Below, piece by piece: positions 10,145 through 19,535 of a DNA stretch of 22,384 nucleotides (position 1 is the stretch's first letter; every line of letters begins with the position of its first letter). Origin of the DNA: Ephemerocybe angulata. Lineage: Eukaryota; Basidiomycota; Agaricomycetes; Agaricales; Psathyrellaceae. The stretch covers positions 1 to 22,384 of the forward strand of contig JAACJK010000047.1 of the NCBI GenBank assembly GCA_013368325.1, given 5' to 3'. A program made the translations under genes and the position numbers. The notes under the pieces were generated by a model. The model did no database searches, was not told the DNA's origin, and saw only the letters and a program-made list of their open reading frames with translations.

Positions 10145-10441
10145 CGGGTCCGAATCGAGAGCGTGATGGTCAGAAACACGGCGGGTTCGGGCAACGGTTT
10201 TGTTGTTTTGACATTTTATTTTAGCCTTGGCGCCGTGGAATCGGCATTCGTGAGTTTTTTGAGTAATAGTTGGCGCGTTACGAGAGGCCGAAACAAGTCT
10301 GGGCCGCGTGGAATGCACTGAGCGGGATCTGTAAATTGGCGTCCATGCCGCTGTGACCGCGTAATGACCCGGTTCCCAGCTAGAACTACGTAGTAATACG
10401 TTAAGCCAGTGCTCGTGTGCCTGGTGGTGTCACCGGAGCTG

Positions 10442-10456
10442 CGTACGTCACGTACG
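10442..10456. promoter_or_regulatory. dyad CGTACG-TCA-CGTACG (copy 2)
   Basis: Identical to 1959-1973. Confidence 0.3.
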
Positions 10457-10833
10457 GAACATGGGAGTACGCGCGTATCCACGGTGTGCCTGCGTCGCTT
10501 TCATCCTTCCCGTTTGGGATTCATATATCTTTTCGTATCTCCCTCCCGTGCCATAACACTCTGCTTCGATTGCAAAAGTCATGATATTGTGCGTAATTAA
10601 GCTCTGTGCTACCCCGAATGATAATAGATAGCACCAATTGCGAATTTGGCACGAGATTCTGAAGTCGAGCCTCCACACTCAGGTGGAAGTCCACTTTTGT
10701 AACTTCCAACTATATACAGCTCAGGGAGCTATCTATCATGTAGTCAGCTACTATGATTGAAGTCAATTTGTACTTGGTAGCACGACGGAAACCACCTGTA
10801 GCCGGTCCAGAACGCGATTCCGAAATTCACGAC

Positions 10834-10856
10834 GGGCGCTTAATCGACAAGCGCCC
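10834..10856. other. perfect 8-bp stem, 7-nt loop (copy 2)
   Basis: Identical to 2350-2372. Confidence 0.5.
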
Positions 10857-11023
10857 AAAAGCGTGCCTCAGCTTCAGCTTTCTTCGTACATTTAAAAGCT
10901 AAAAAACGCTCCCAGTACAGTTTCAAAGGTATCTATGTGAGTCTCAGACGGTAGACCATTGTAAATCCGAAATGGGAGCCCAAACCATTCGAGGTACGGC
11001 CGTGCTGTGTCCGGACATTCCCA

Positions 11024-11044
11024 CTCAAACAACCATGGTTTGAG
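11024..11044. promoter_or_regulatory. near-palindrome just before ORF C (copy 2)
   Basis: CTCAAA, three extra bases CAA, CCATGG, then TTTGAG: an interrupted palindrome ending 7 nt before the ATG of ORF C. Copies at 2540-2560 and 19509-19529 are identical. It may be a binding site or simply a chance dyad. Confidence 0.3.
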
Positions 11045-11050
11045 ATACAC

Positions 11051-11620
11051 ATGTATCTGCGTCGTATCATAGTATCTACTATCTATTGTATAATTAATGA
11101 TGCGGACTTCAGAGTACCCTTATCGTTGCATGGCATCGCGATCTCGCTCATGAAATTCAGATCTACGCCAACATACAGTGTTAGGCCGGTTCCTGCACGA
11201 GCATCACAATCGCACGTACACGGACTTGTGGACACTCACACACGCTTATATACGCGTGAACTAGCCAGGTTTAGTATAGGAGTGTACCCCAGGTCGAGTG
11301 GGCCTGCGGGTATGAGTCGCAACGCGTACATCACGCAACCGCTCCTCGATGTACCGTACAACTCGTATTCGCGTTCATACCATTCGCTTCCTTTTACTGG
11401 ACCCGTGGCATGTGTATCACACACTTACGAAATTGATGAAATGAATCGTTTCCAAGCAATTTGTTGCACGGAAGTTGCGAAACCTCCGGCGTTGTGTCCA
11501 AGTTCACGCCGTGAATCTCTGAATCTCGGTTTGAGTGTTTCTGTGCAGTTTGATCAAAATGGGGCATTCTGGGCGCATGTATACGTATCTCGGGTATGCT
11601 GGCAGTGGTCTGAAATGTAA
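11051..11620 (+). CDS. ORF C: 189-aa uninterrupted frame, unassigned (copy 2)
   Basis: An open frame of 189 codons, the longest intronless frame outside the isomerase. I recognise no domain, signal peptide or membrane segment. The composition (S, R, Y, P and V throughout) gives no hint of function. No clear splice site interrupts it. A 153-codon frame overlaps on the opposite strand (11394-11855), so either strand, or neither, may code. ATG at 11051 follows the near-palindrome at 11024-11044. Every other supported gene here has introns, which counts against this one. Treat as hypothetical. Confidence 0.25.
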   Translation: MYLRRIIVSTIYCIINDADFRVPLSLHGIAISLMKFRSTPTYSVRPVPARASQSHVHGLVDTHTRLYTRELARFSIGVYPRSSGPAGMSRNAYITQPLLDVPYNSYSRSYHSLPFTGPVACVSHTYEIDEMNRFQAICCTEVAKPPALCPSSRRESLNLGLSVSVQFDQNGAFWAHVYVSRVCWQWSEM

Positions 11621-12350
11621 TTGTAGTCGCGTCTTGGGATCTTGGAGTCTGGCAATGCCTCAGCTCGCCCAGGCCGCTGAACAGATCGCAGGTGTACATA
11701 CATAAAATAGACTGTAAACTCGACACTACAAGCGTATTCAAAAGTGTAATGAGTACTCCCTTAGTGTACCCAGGTCCCTCGCATGCCCAGAGGTCAGCTT
11801 GGAAGCCCAGATCCATGCACACCCGACGATCTCCCCACCCTCCTCCTCGTCCCATTCATCTCAAAACACTCGTTTCCGGGCCCCATTCCCAAGTCCCCAA
11901 TTGTCTAGCCCCGCTCCCACACAGCCCCATCACACGTAAACGTCACCCGCTATGCTCTCTGTCGCGACTCCATCTCGAGTGCAAACGGTGAACCGTGCAG
12001 GCGGAGGAGAGCCGCGCAGGCGAGAGAGAGCGATTGCGCCGGTTCGTGTATTTTGGGGTCGGCTTGGCGCGAGACGGTATCTCTGGATCGCTTACCCTGC
12101 AAGAGATCTGGGATGCGATTTCGGAGGGTGGGGGCCGGAGCTGGGTATATTAGCTGGGGGAATGGATGTTTGTCTTTCATTCCCCTCCCCTCCTTTCCTC
12201 CCATTTCTCCCATTCCACACATTCTTTCCATCTTCTTCGCTATTTTTCGTCATCGTTGCTTGCTGCACCTCTTCGCTCTACCTCTTTACTCTGCTCGTCG
12301 TCGCCTCTTTGAGCTCGTCGCCTTCGACGCGCTCGCCGCCGTCTGCCCCT
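11621..12350 (+). promoter_or_regulatory. upstream region of gene B with TATA and pyrimidine tract (copy 2)
   Basis: No supported gene. TATATTA at 12146-12152 is followed from ~12177 to 12240 by an almost pure C/T stretch on the + strand, and the B ATG is at 12351. A pyrimidine-rich tract between TATA and start codon is common in fungal promoters. Open frames crossing the tract (for example 11952-12374) are proline/serine/phenylalanine-rich because of it and are not convincing as protein. The same arrangement is at 3136-3860 and 20106-20835. Confidence 0.45.
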
Positions 12351-13717
12351 ATGCAAGTCGGTACCCGTACGTGATGGTCAGTCACGTTCGTTTGATACCC
12401 ATTCCCCGAGACTCACACACTCCCTTTGTTTAATAGCCACCACGTCCGCTGTTGGACGTGTCCCATCCTTTCCCCTTTCCTCGCTTTCGACTGTGGCCTT
12501 GGGCGTTGACGACGTGCACGGTGAGCGTTCCTCAATAACAGTCTGCGCTTTACTGACCGGCTATGTGGATCTAGTTCGTCGCCGTCGTGCTCCTGTGGGC
12601 AGTGAGTGCACGTTCTCGTTGGCAGTTCTGTTTGTTTCTGACTGGCTTGCTAGAAACTGCTCGTGTCTGTGTGCTCGTCGTCGCCGGTGAGTGCACGCTG
12701 CTGTGAATTTCTGGACCCCGTCGACTGACTTTCTCTGTGCCAGGTACTCTCCTTCGCCGTGTGTCATACAAAGACCTAGGCTACTCGGTACGTCGCCACT
12801 TCTCACCTGCATGACCTCACTAATGCTCGCTTTCACATTCATATAGACATGGACCATATGTATTGGAGTAGTCGACTTTACTGGAGTGACGCAGGTAAGT
12901 AAACGTTCGATTAAGTCCGTGACCAGGACTGACAAATGGCATACATATGAGGAAGACGGACCTCCAGATAGCTAGGCTAATACGGTGAGTGCACGCTTGA
13001 TATTTCGGCGAATGTACAACTCACCTCGGACGTCTAGACCTTTGCCATGACCCCGTTTCGCTTCTATACCTCTGGAATCGAAGGTAAGCCGTGACTATTC
13101 ACAACACGGACGTAGTTCTGACCTCGTTCGGGATGTCGTAGACCTGCGAGGAACCCAAGACGCGGGTAATATGGCGGAGTATGTAGCGGATCGTGACGGA
13201 CAAAGGATCGTGAGTGTTCTTTGCGTGTCGACCGATGACTCTACAGTACTCACCTTGTTTCGATGCATCAAACTCGACTCTCTCGTCCCTGGGTCCCCAT
13301 CAACTCTGGCGAATCCTCTGCACACGTCTCGTCTTTGAATGTCGTCGTTATGAAGCTGGCGTGGACGACGCGTGTGTGGCTGGGGTGAAACGGACCAAAG
13401 GAACAGGTCAGTGTTCGTCGGCAGATAGGCGATGAAGATACTCACATACCAATCTCAGGTCTCGTCTCCCCGGCCCTCATCAATCCGCGCGAAATGCACC
13501 ACCCCCTCCAAAGTGCGCCGCGCACCGGCGCATGTTGTCAGAAGGTCCCTACACAGTCTATCTGGGTGTGACGGGCACTGTGCGCAAGGTTAGTCGTCTT
13601 CCACGGCTATCCGATGAGCTATACTCACGTCCGACTCAGCCCTCGTGTCCCCGGGCCCCGTCAGCCCTCCGTACGCTTTCAAAGCGCTCTGCTCGCGCTG
13701 CCCGGCGTCGGTTTTAA
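12351..13717 (+). CDS. gene B: 12-exon gene with micro-exons, unrecognised (copy 2)
   Basis: Exons by splice signals: 12351-12366, 12437-12520, 12575-12601, 12654-12686, 12744-12787, 12847-12894, 12976-12984, 13038-13083, 13142-13209, 13247-13406, 13459-13588 and 13640-13717. Donors are GTGAGT, GTAAGT, GTACGT, GTCAGT and GTTAGT; nearly every intron has CTGAC or CTCAC 10-25 nt before its AG. Exons 1-10 join with no stop. Exon 11 is one base short in a C run here but reads through in copy 1 (131 nt), giving a composite of ~247 aa. Weakest points: the 9-nt exon 7, the 37-nt intron 9, and the exon 1/2 join, which needs four C's (copies 1 and 3 have five). Two hydrophobic stretches (RVCVLVVAG, TWTICIGVV) suggest a membrane protein. 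Resemblance to fungal multi-pass DUF6533 proteins (an RDG, a C-terminal CTRLVF) is too weak to assert. Confidence 0.45.
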
Positions 13718-13780
13718 GATCGCTACGACGGTTAGATGGCCTGCTCGTCGTTGTGCGTCGTGGACAGCTAGTCTGACACG

Positions 13781-14405
13781 GTGAGTGAATGTTTGAAGTG
13801 TTGGCAAATGCCCAACTCACCTCGGACGTCTAGACTCTCGTATTCGCCATGCCTTTGCTTCGCATGCCCGTGGGTGGAAGTAAGTCCCGAGTATTCATGA
13901 TTGGGACGTATTTTGACGTGTTGTAGACTGGCACGGAATCGAGCATGCGGCGCAGGTGCGAGAGTCTGGGCCACGGCGATTCTTGTGAGTACTCTGTGAG
14001 CGTAGACCGATGATTGAACTCACCTCGTCTCCATCCAGCCCAACCCTCGCGTCTCCCAATCCCCATCGACGCGCTATCTGCCCCCAAAGCGCTCTGCTCT
14101 GCGCTGCACGTCGCCCTGATGGAGCTCGCCACCTGTGTGTGTAGCTGCGAAACAGGTCGGCGTTCTTCGACGGATACTAGACGATGGAGTTACTCACATG
14201 CCGCAGAAGTCGGGCGCCGTCAACTCGCGCGAATGCCTGCTCTACCCACGTCCTTCCCATATCCCATCGTCTGGCCCGTGTTCGAAAGAACGACCAGCTC
14301 GTTGTCGTGCGCCGCCAACGAAGGTCCAGAGGTGGCCTAAGCGAGGACGGTAAGTAGGTATATCGCGTTCTTCAACAGCAGTCACTGACCTTGCGGCTTT
14401 GGCAG
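13781..14405 (+). repeat. B': diverged, 5'-truncated tandem copy of the 3' half of gene B (copy 2)
   Basis: Begins with an intron (GTGAGT at 13781) that matches B intron 7 in length (53 nt) and shares 23 bases with it, including CTCACCTCGGACGTCTAGAC. A 46-nt exon follows, the same length as B exon 8 (TFAM... in B, TLVFAM... here). Counterparts of B exons 9-11 come next, with strong introns, the last at 14350-14405 (GTAAGT, CACTGAC, GGCAG). The offset is 797 bp in copy 1. No start codon or promoter of its own is visible. It may supply alternative 3' exons to B, be a second partial gene, or be a relic. Frames are open for one or two exons, then stop. Confidence 0.6.
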
Positions 14406-14762
14406 TGCTCGTGTTTGTCAAGCGGCGGCATAGCGTCGTGCGCTCCGGGGCAGGCCGCTCGTAGGTGGTGTAAGAGGATGGAGGCGTCGTGCCATCGCAG
14501 TCTGTGCGCCGCCGTCGTGGTTGTCGAGGGCGTGTGTTAGTGTACAAATAGAATAGAGCGCGTGAAAGCGTCCGACGGAGGGACTCAGAGGGAGGGTGAC
14601 GTCGTGGGCGATGGCGACATGGGGGTGTGAGCGAAAGAGGCCGCGTTTGATCGAAGCGACCGGGTATGTCTCTCCGTCACAACAGGGGCTGAATCCTAAT
14701 TGAGAGCCGCTTTGCGAAAGCCGATCGCTCTGCGTCCTGTCTCCTACCATCATCTGCAGCCC
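14406..14762. other. 5' flank of the isomerase gene (copy 2)
   Basis: A 357-bp stretch with no supported gene. It starts with the 3' end of the B' region and runs to the isomerase ATG. No canonical TATA; an AT-rich patch lies near 14540-14556. In copy 1 the same stretch is 5919-6275, differing by one T near 5959 and one C near 6059. Confidence 0.5.
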
Positions 14763-16231
14763 ATGGCAGCCCCAAGTGCATCGCCCAGGGTATTCAAGGT
14801 TATCCCCACAATCCAGCAATATGACTGGGGGAAAGTAGGAAGAGAAGCGAAGGTGGCGCAGTTTGCTGAAGCATCTCAGCTGCCCGGGTTCAGCGTCGAC
14901 GAGGGCGCGCCCTACGCTGAAGTGAGTCTGAACTCGCTCTCTGTCGGAAGGCTCAGCGCTGATAAATGGTGCGAGAGCAGCTATGGATGGGGACGCACTC
15001 ATCGTCGCCATCGGTGGTGAAGGACTCAGGAGATCTCCTCTCTGATCACCTTCGGGAGCACCAGGATCTCATCGGGTCCCAGATCATCGACAAGTTCGAG
15101 GATGCGAAGAACGGAAACCTACCTTTTCTGTTCAAAGTATTGTCCATCGCGAAGGCGTTGAGCATCCAGTCGCACCCGGACAAGGAGACGGCGAAGCAGT
15201 TGCACGCGATTTCGCCAAAGATCTACAAGGGTGTGTGTCAGGGAGTTTCGTATACGGGGGACTGGACTCACATCTCGCTCAGACCCGAATCACAAACCAG
15301 AGATGGCCTTGGCGCTGACGGATTTCGAAGCCCTGTGCGGTTTCAGGCCGGTGAACGATATCGCCCGGAACCTCCGCGACACGCCCGAACTCGAATCTAT
15401 CATCCCCGCTACCATCCTCCACGACTTCTATCAGCTCGAAACACAAGATACACCAAAGGAAAAGGTCGCCCTGAAGAACCTCTTCGCAGCCGTCATGACG
15501 ACACCCACCGAGAAAGTGCACTCGGCTGTCGAAGCCATCGTCCAGCGATACCAGCGCGAGCAGATACCCGACGAGAAGCTCCACTCCCTTATCCTCCGCC
15601 TCCACTCCCAATTCCCACACGACATCGGCATCCTGTGCCCATATCTCCTCAACATCCTGCACCTCAAACCTGGCGAGGCGATCTTCCTTGGCGCTGGCGA
15701 GCCGCACGCGTACATCTCCGGGGAGGCGATCGAGTGCATGGCGAATTCGGACAACGTTATCCGAGCGGGGCTCACGCCGAAGCTGCGAGACGTGCCGAAT
15801 CTCGTTCTGGGATTGACCTACGAAACGGGGGAGGGAACGCGGCACCATGTCTCTCCCGACGCGTTCTCGACGGAGGAGCAAGAAGGGGCGCAGAGCTTGC
15901 TGTATGATCCCCCTATCGAGGAGTTCAGCGTTCTCAGACTCGATATACCTAAAGGGACGAGCGCGGCTCAAAGGGCTGTTGCTGGGCCTAGTCTTGCGAT
16001 TGTCACTGCCGGTGAAGGGACTTTGGCGGGAGACGACGAGCGCGGGTTGCGTGTGGGGTTGTGTTCATTGGTGCGTCGCTCGCTCCTGCATGACCTATGC
16101 TGCTTTTTCGACTTGCAGAGAAACGTGAAATTTCATAGGTGCGCATACCCACGCCCTCCTTCATTGTGCCCCGGCAGGCGACGGAACCCACCAAGGGTCC
16201 GCCGCCCACCGAGGCCTTGTACACTACGTAG
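14763..16231 (+). CDS. PMI40: mannose-6-phosphate isomerase, type I (copy 2, best copy)
   Basis: Interconverts fructose-6-phosphate and mannose-6-phosphate in the cytosol, the entry to GDP-mannose, N-/O-glycans and GPI anchors. Exons 14763-14921, 14981-15230 and 15283-16070 give one clean frame to ~residue 399. Introns are 59 nt (GTGAGT to GCAG) and 52 nt (GTGTGT to CTCAG). Family signatures: QYDWG at 19-23, LWMGTH at 54-59, SIQSHPDK with zinc ligands Gln116 and His118, DPNHKPE with Glu143, GEPHAY with His278, and NVIRAGLTPK with the active-site Arg297. ATG 14763 is in a good context and the N-terminus aligns with fungal isomerases. The 3' end is odd: after GLRVG the expected VVFIG strand is in the next frame (one G short in the run 16055-16058). 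Proposed exons 16119-16138 and 16178-16231 do not join cleanly. The end at 16231 is a guess. Confidence 0.95.
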
Positions 16232-16232
16232 A

Positions 16233-16801
16233 CTACGAATACATGATGTTTATGACGATACTCTCAGGTACAACTGCGTGAGGCATAACCCCCGGATGAG
16301 ACAAAAGGGGGACAACGGGGATTGCTCTGAATGCAAGATATCAGTAAGCATACTTGTCGCAACACAAGTCTTTACTCACCGATATGTGGTCGAGGTAGGG
16401 TGGGTGGGCACGATGGCGAAGTCAAATCGGATAGACTGCCCGCTGGGGTATGACCGACTGCCGATGTGCGACTTACGGCACCGATAGCGTTGGCGAGTGG
16501 AATAGTAGGCGTCGCCGTGGGCACTGGTCGTATGGCCTTGTGAAAGTTGAATTGTAAATAATCCTGGTACAAGGGTGAGCGACAATGGAAGAACCCCAAG
16601 AATATGTAGCTTACCATAGCTGGACGACAGAGATATGACATACTGGAATTAGCTTGAGGGGTTCGTGTAAGTAGTTGACTGTGGTGAGGCGACCTGCAAT
16701 ACCAAGTTAGCGACAGTGAGAGAACCTTTGGGAATATCTGACTTACCATAGGTGGGTCCTCACACTCGACGGCGGCGAGTCATAAGGTCGGCATGGAACA
16801 T
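16233..16801 (-). CDS. gene D: unrecognised five-exon protein, 117 aa (copy 2)
   Basis: Not recognised. On the minus strand, exons 16801-16764, 16693-16615, 16563-16477, 16435-16380 and 16326-16233 join to 354 nt with no internal stop. Introns run GTGAGG to TTGCAG, GTAAGC to ACCAG, GTAAGT to GGCAG (41 nt, the weakest) and GTGAGT to ATTCAG. The last has a CTTACTGAT branch and is textbook. A TATATAAG lies 37 nt upstream of the ATG. The protein starts with a basic patch (TRRRR) and is rich in P, T and S. A hydrophobic stretch near the C-terminus (AIPVVPLL) is too short for a sure membrane segment. The stop is one base from the proposed isomerase stop, so the two genes converge. Introns 1 and 2 resemble each other, suggesting an internal duplication. 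Confidence 0.5.
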
Positions 16802-16837
16802 GGTGGTGGGATGGGAGGACTTGCCGAAGCATACCAG

Positions 16838-16845
16838 CTTATATA
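16838..16845 (-). promoter_or_regulatory. TATA box of gene D, copy 2
   Basis: Same TATATAAG and same spacing to the ATG at 16801 as in copy 1. Confidence 0.45.
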
Positions 16846-17206
16846 CCTTGATATTCCGTGACCAGTAAACAGTCACAGTTTGGTCTGCTTTGGCTGTGCA
16901 TCAGCGCCTGCCGGCTCGTCCCACCATATGTCAATCTGTGATCAAAGCACCGACACATACCTCCGGGACTCTGACTTGGTTCATTGGCCGCTGGTATCCA
17001 GTTCTGCGTTCTATGTCATTTCTCTGAATGAGCGCATATGTCTCTCTAAACCGAACGAGAAATGTATGAATCGCAAGGCGAAGCCTGGATTATTGCAAAT
17101 ACTTAGCCGGCGCCAAGGATGTTCACCCGAATAGCTGCCGTACCGAGACTCTGCTATCCTAAGTCGCTCCAGATGAAGTCTACTGCGCGCAGCCCAAGAG
17201 CACCCC

Positions 17207-17213
17207 TATATAA
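17207..17213 (+). promoter_or_regulatory. TATA-like box before gene A0, copy 3
   Basis: TATATAA ~120 nt before the A0 ATG at 17333. Confidence 0.3.
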
Positions 17214-17332
17214 CAGTTTTAAAGTCTCTAGTATCGTAATATGTAACCACTGGACTAGAAAGCAAAAGGAACGATACAATTCCATGAAGACAACTTAGCT
17301 ATCAAACACCGGCGGCTATACGTGGTCCGAAA

Positions 17333-17852
17333 ATGACCAAGTCTCCCGGATCCCATCTTGATTCCGCACCCCATCGACGTGGCTGCAAGGGTTACCTAAC
17401 TCCCCATGGCTGTTTCTCCCCATCCACCACCTTCCTCTTCCCATTGCCCACCCGCCGGGCGACGTTCTATCGTCTCGGCTCATCCCAGGCTCACTCAAGG
17501 TCAATTGTACGTCCAAGTCCAGTCACACCACGTTCTCATGTCAACTGACCGTCCTCGCTCGCCGGACGACGATACGTCGTCTCGGCGCGTTACTGCACCC
17601 TTCTACACAGTGACAAGGTTTATGGTGCGCACCACTCCACGTTTTTTGTCCTCTGGCTGAGATAGTGCGCTGTAGTCCAGCATCTTTCGGCCACGACACC
17701 TCGCTCGCCGGACGTCGATATATCGTCTCGGGGTGTTTCTAGGCGCCACCACGTTCTGGACGGCTCTGAGGTATGCCGCACCCTCAAGCACATGTCTCGA
17801 CGCTGACAATGGGTGCAATAGCGTGACCGCACCTCAACGCATCGCGGCCTAA
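17333..17852 (+). pseudogene. gene A0, copy 3, frameshifted
   Basis: Same gene as at 8846-9367. Exon 1 lacks two bases near 17453 (CCACCCGCC here, CCACCCTCGCC in copies 1 and 2), which shifts the frame. Exons 2 and 3 match copy 2. Confidence 0.35.
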
Positions 17853-18175
17853 CGTACGACGCTGACGATGGGTACAATGGCCCGCCCCGCATGGCAACAT
17901 CACTTCGCTCGCCGGAGGTCGACACATTGCCTCAGCGCCTGCTCAAGACATTTCCGCCCACCTCAAGATGCCAGCTCATCGTCGCGGGAAGCCGTTCTGT
18001 CGTCTCGGGGCGAAAATCGGTGCGTTTCACCAAGGCATTCCACGTTTAGGCTTTCTGATACGTTTTTCGCAGATTCAGCGCCCTTGCAGGGAATATACCT
18101 ACGGTGTGTCCTCATACTTTACCCACTCCGTCGGACGCTCATCCCTGCTCCCCGGAATTCGATACGTTGCCTCGG
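17451..18175 (+). repeat. diverged hairpin-module array (copy 3)
   Basis: Same array; the clearest hairpin is at 17560-17587. It differs from copy 2 only by the two-base loss near 17453. Confidence 0.6.
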
Positions 18176-18629
18176 GCCATTGCCAGCAATATTCCAAAAG
18201 CGGGTATGTCAGTCTTCCTTTTCCGGATTTCCGCCCGGCAGGCTTATGTCAAGCTTATGTTTTCTCTCGCGCTCGCGCAGATCTTCGGGTCCGCCAAAAC
18301 ATGTCACTCGGTATCATTCGGCACTCAACTCATTTCAGACTGAACGATTCACGCCACCCTCCAACCTCGGCAAGGAAATGGGCACGAAACGGTGCGTCGA
18401 TTCCGCATTATCTCATGTCCTTTTGCTCATTTTCCCTTTTGTGCCGTCCAGACAGCGCTTCCATATGGTACGTACCTGTCTCTACCTCGCCAACTTTCAC
18501 TCGCTCAATCCACCCCTAGGAACCTCTTATGACCTCACTTTCAATGTACGTAAATTTGAGCCTCATATTCATTTGTGTTACTCACACCGCGCTGACAGGA
18601 GACAACGACCGCCAATGCCTAACGCCTAA
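17968..18629 (+). CDS. gene A, copy 3
   Basis: Reads the same as copy 2 over its full length, with the same splice sites and TAA at 18627-18629. The exon model and its doubts are those given at 9483-10144. Confidence 0.35.
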
Positions 18630-18926
18630 CGGGTCCGAATCGAGAGCGTGATGGTCAGAAACACGGCGGGTTCGGGCAACGGTTTTGTTGTTTTGACATT
18701 TTATTTTAGCCTTGGCGCCGTGGAATCGGCATTCGTGAGTTTTTTGAGTAATAGTTGGCGCGTTACGAGAGGCCGAAACAAGTCTGGGCCGCGTGGAATG
18801 CACTGAGCGGGATCTGTAAATTGGCGTCCATGCCGCTGTGACCGCGTAATGACCCGGTTCCCAGCTAGAACTACGTAGTAATACGTTAAGCCAGTGCTCG
18901 TGTGCCTGGTGGTGTCACCGGAGCTG

Positions 18927-18941
18927 CGTACGTCACGTACG
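18927..18941. promoter_or_regulatory. dyad CGTACG-TCA-CGTACG (copy 3)
   Basis: Identical to 1959-1973. Confidence 0.3.
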
Positions 18942-19317
18942 GAACATGGGAGTACGCGCGTATCCACGGTGTGCCTGCGTCGCTTTCATCCTTCCCGTTT
19001 GGGATTCATATATCTTTTCGTATCTCCCTCCCGTGCCATAACACTCTGCTTCGATTGCAAAAGTCATGATATTGTGCGTAATTAAGCTCTGTGCTACCCC
19101 GAATGATAATAGATAGCACCAATTGCGAATTTGGCACGAGATTCTGAAGTCGAGCCTCCACACTCAGGTGGAGTCCACTTTTGTAACTTCCAACTATATA
19201 CAGCTCAGGGAGCTATCTATCATGTAGTCAGCTACTATGATTGAAGTCAATTTGTACTTGGTAGCACGACGGAAACCACCTGTAGCCGGTCCAGAACGCG
19301 ATTCCGAAATTCACGAC

Positions 19318-19340
19318 GGGCGCTTAATCGACAAGCGCCC
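19318..19340. other. perfect 8-bp stem, 7-nt loop (copy 3)
   Basis: Identical to 2350-2372. Confidence 0.5.
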
Positions 19341-19535
19341 AAAAGCGTGCCTCAGCTTCAGCTTTCTTCGTACATTTAAAAGCTAAAAAACGCTCCCAGT
19401 ACAGTTTTCAAAGGTATCTATGTGAGTCTCAGACGGTAGACCATTGTAAATCCGAAATGGGAGCCCAAACCATTCGAGGTACGGCCGTGCTGTGTCCGGA
19501 CATTCCCACTCAAACAACCATGGTTTGAGATACAC

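Larger units (their letters stand above)
10145..11023. other. ~880 bp without a supported gene (copy 2)
   Basis: Only short frames with no splice support or recognisable domain. The GC content falls toward the right half. It holds the CGTACG dyad (10442-10456) and the 8-bp stem-loop (10834-10856). It is probably the 3' flank of gene A and the 5' flank of ORF C. The same stretch is at 1663-2539 and 18630-19508. Confidence 0.6.
8479..16967. repeat. 8.48-kb tandem unit, copy 2 (best-quality copy)
   Basis: This is the only full copy flanked on both sides by further copies. Its length is 8489 nt against 8478 for copy 1. The spliced frames of A0, A, the first ten exons of B, ORF C and D are open here. 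The isomerase is open to residue ~399. It should be the reference for annotating the unit. One exception is exon 11 of gene B, which reads through in copy 1 but has a shifted C run in copy 2. Confidence 0.97.
18630..19508. other. ~880 bp without a supported gene (copy 3)
   Basis: Same as 10145-11023, with one A lost near 19171 and one T gained near 19406. Confidence 0.6.

Noticed and set aside
11394..11855. 153-codon minus-strand frame overlapping ORF C
   Set aside because: No recognisable domain, no splice or promoter support. It cannot be preferred over ORF C or over neither coding.
11952..12374. 140-codon + strand frame before gene B
   Set aside because: Half is a translation of the pyrimidine-rich tract, and it ends at the B start region. 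More likely promoter and leader.
12351..13717. Naming gene B a DUF6533-type membrane protein
   Set aside because: Only scattered short similarities from memory (an RDG and a CTRLVF-like end), and the composite protein is not hydrophobic enough for several membrane spans.
15279..15971. 230-codon minus-strand frame
   Set aside because: Antisense of the GC-rich isomerase exon. The + strand frame has all catalytic residues, so this is a shadow.
15231..16487. Continuous 418-codon frame on the + strand over the isomerase
   Set aside because: Starts inside intron 2 and runs through introns 3 and 4 to an arginine/proline-rich tail with no family resemblance. Its middle part is the isomerase exon 3 frame, already listed.
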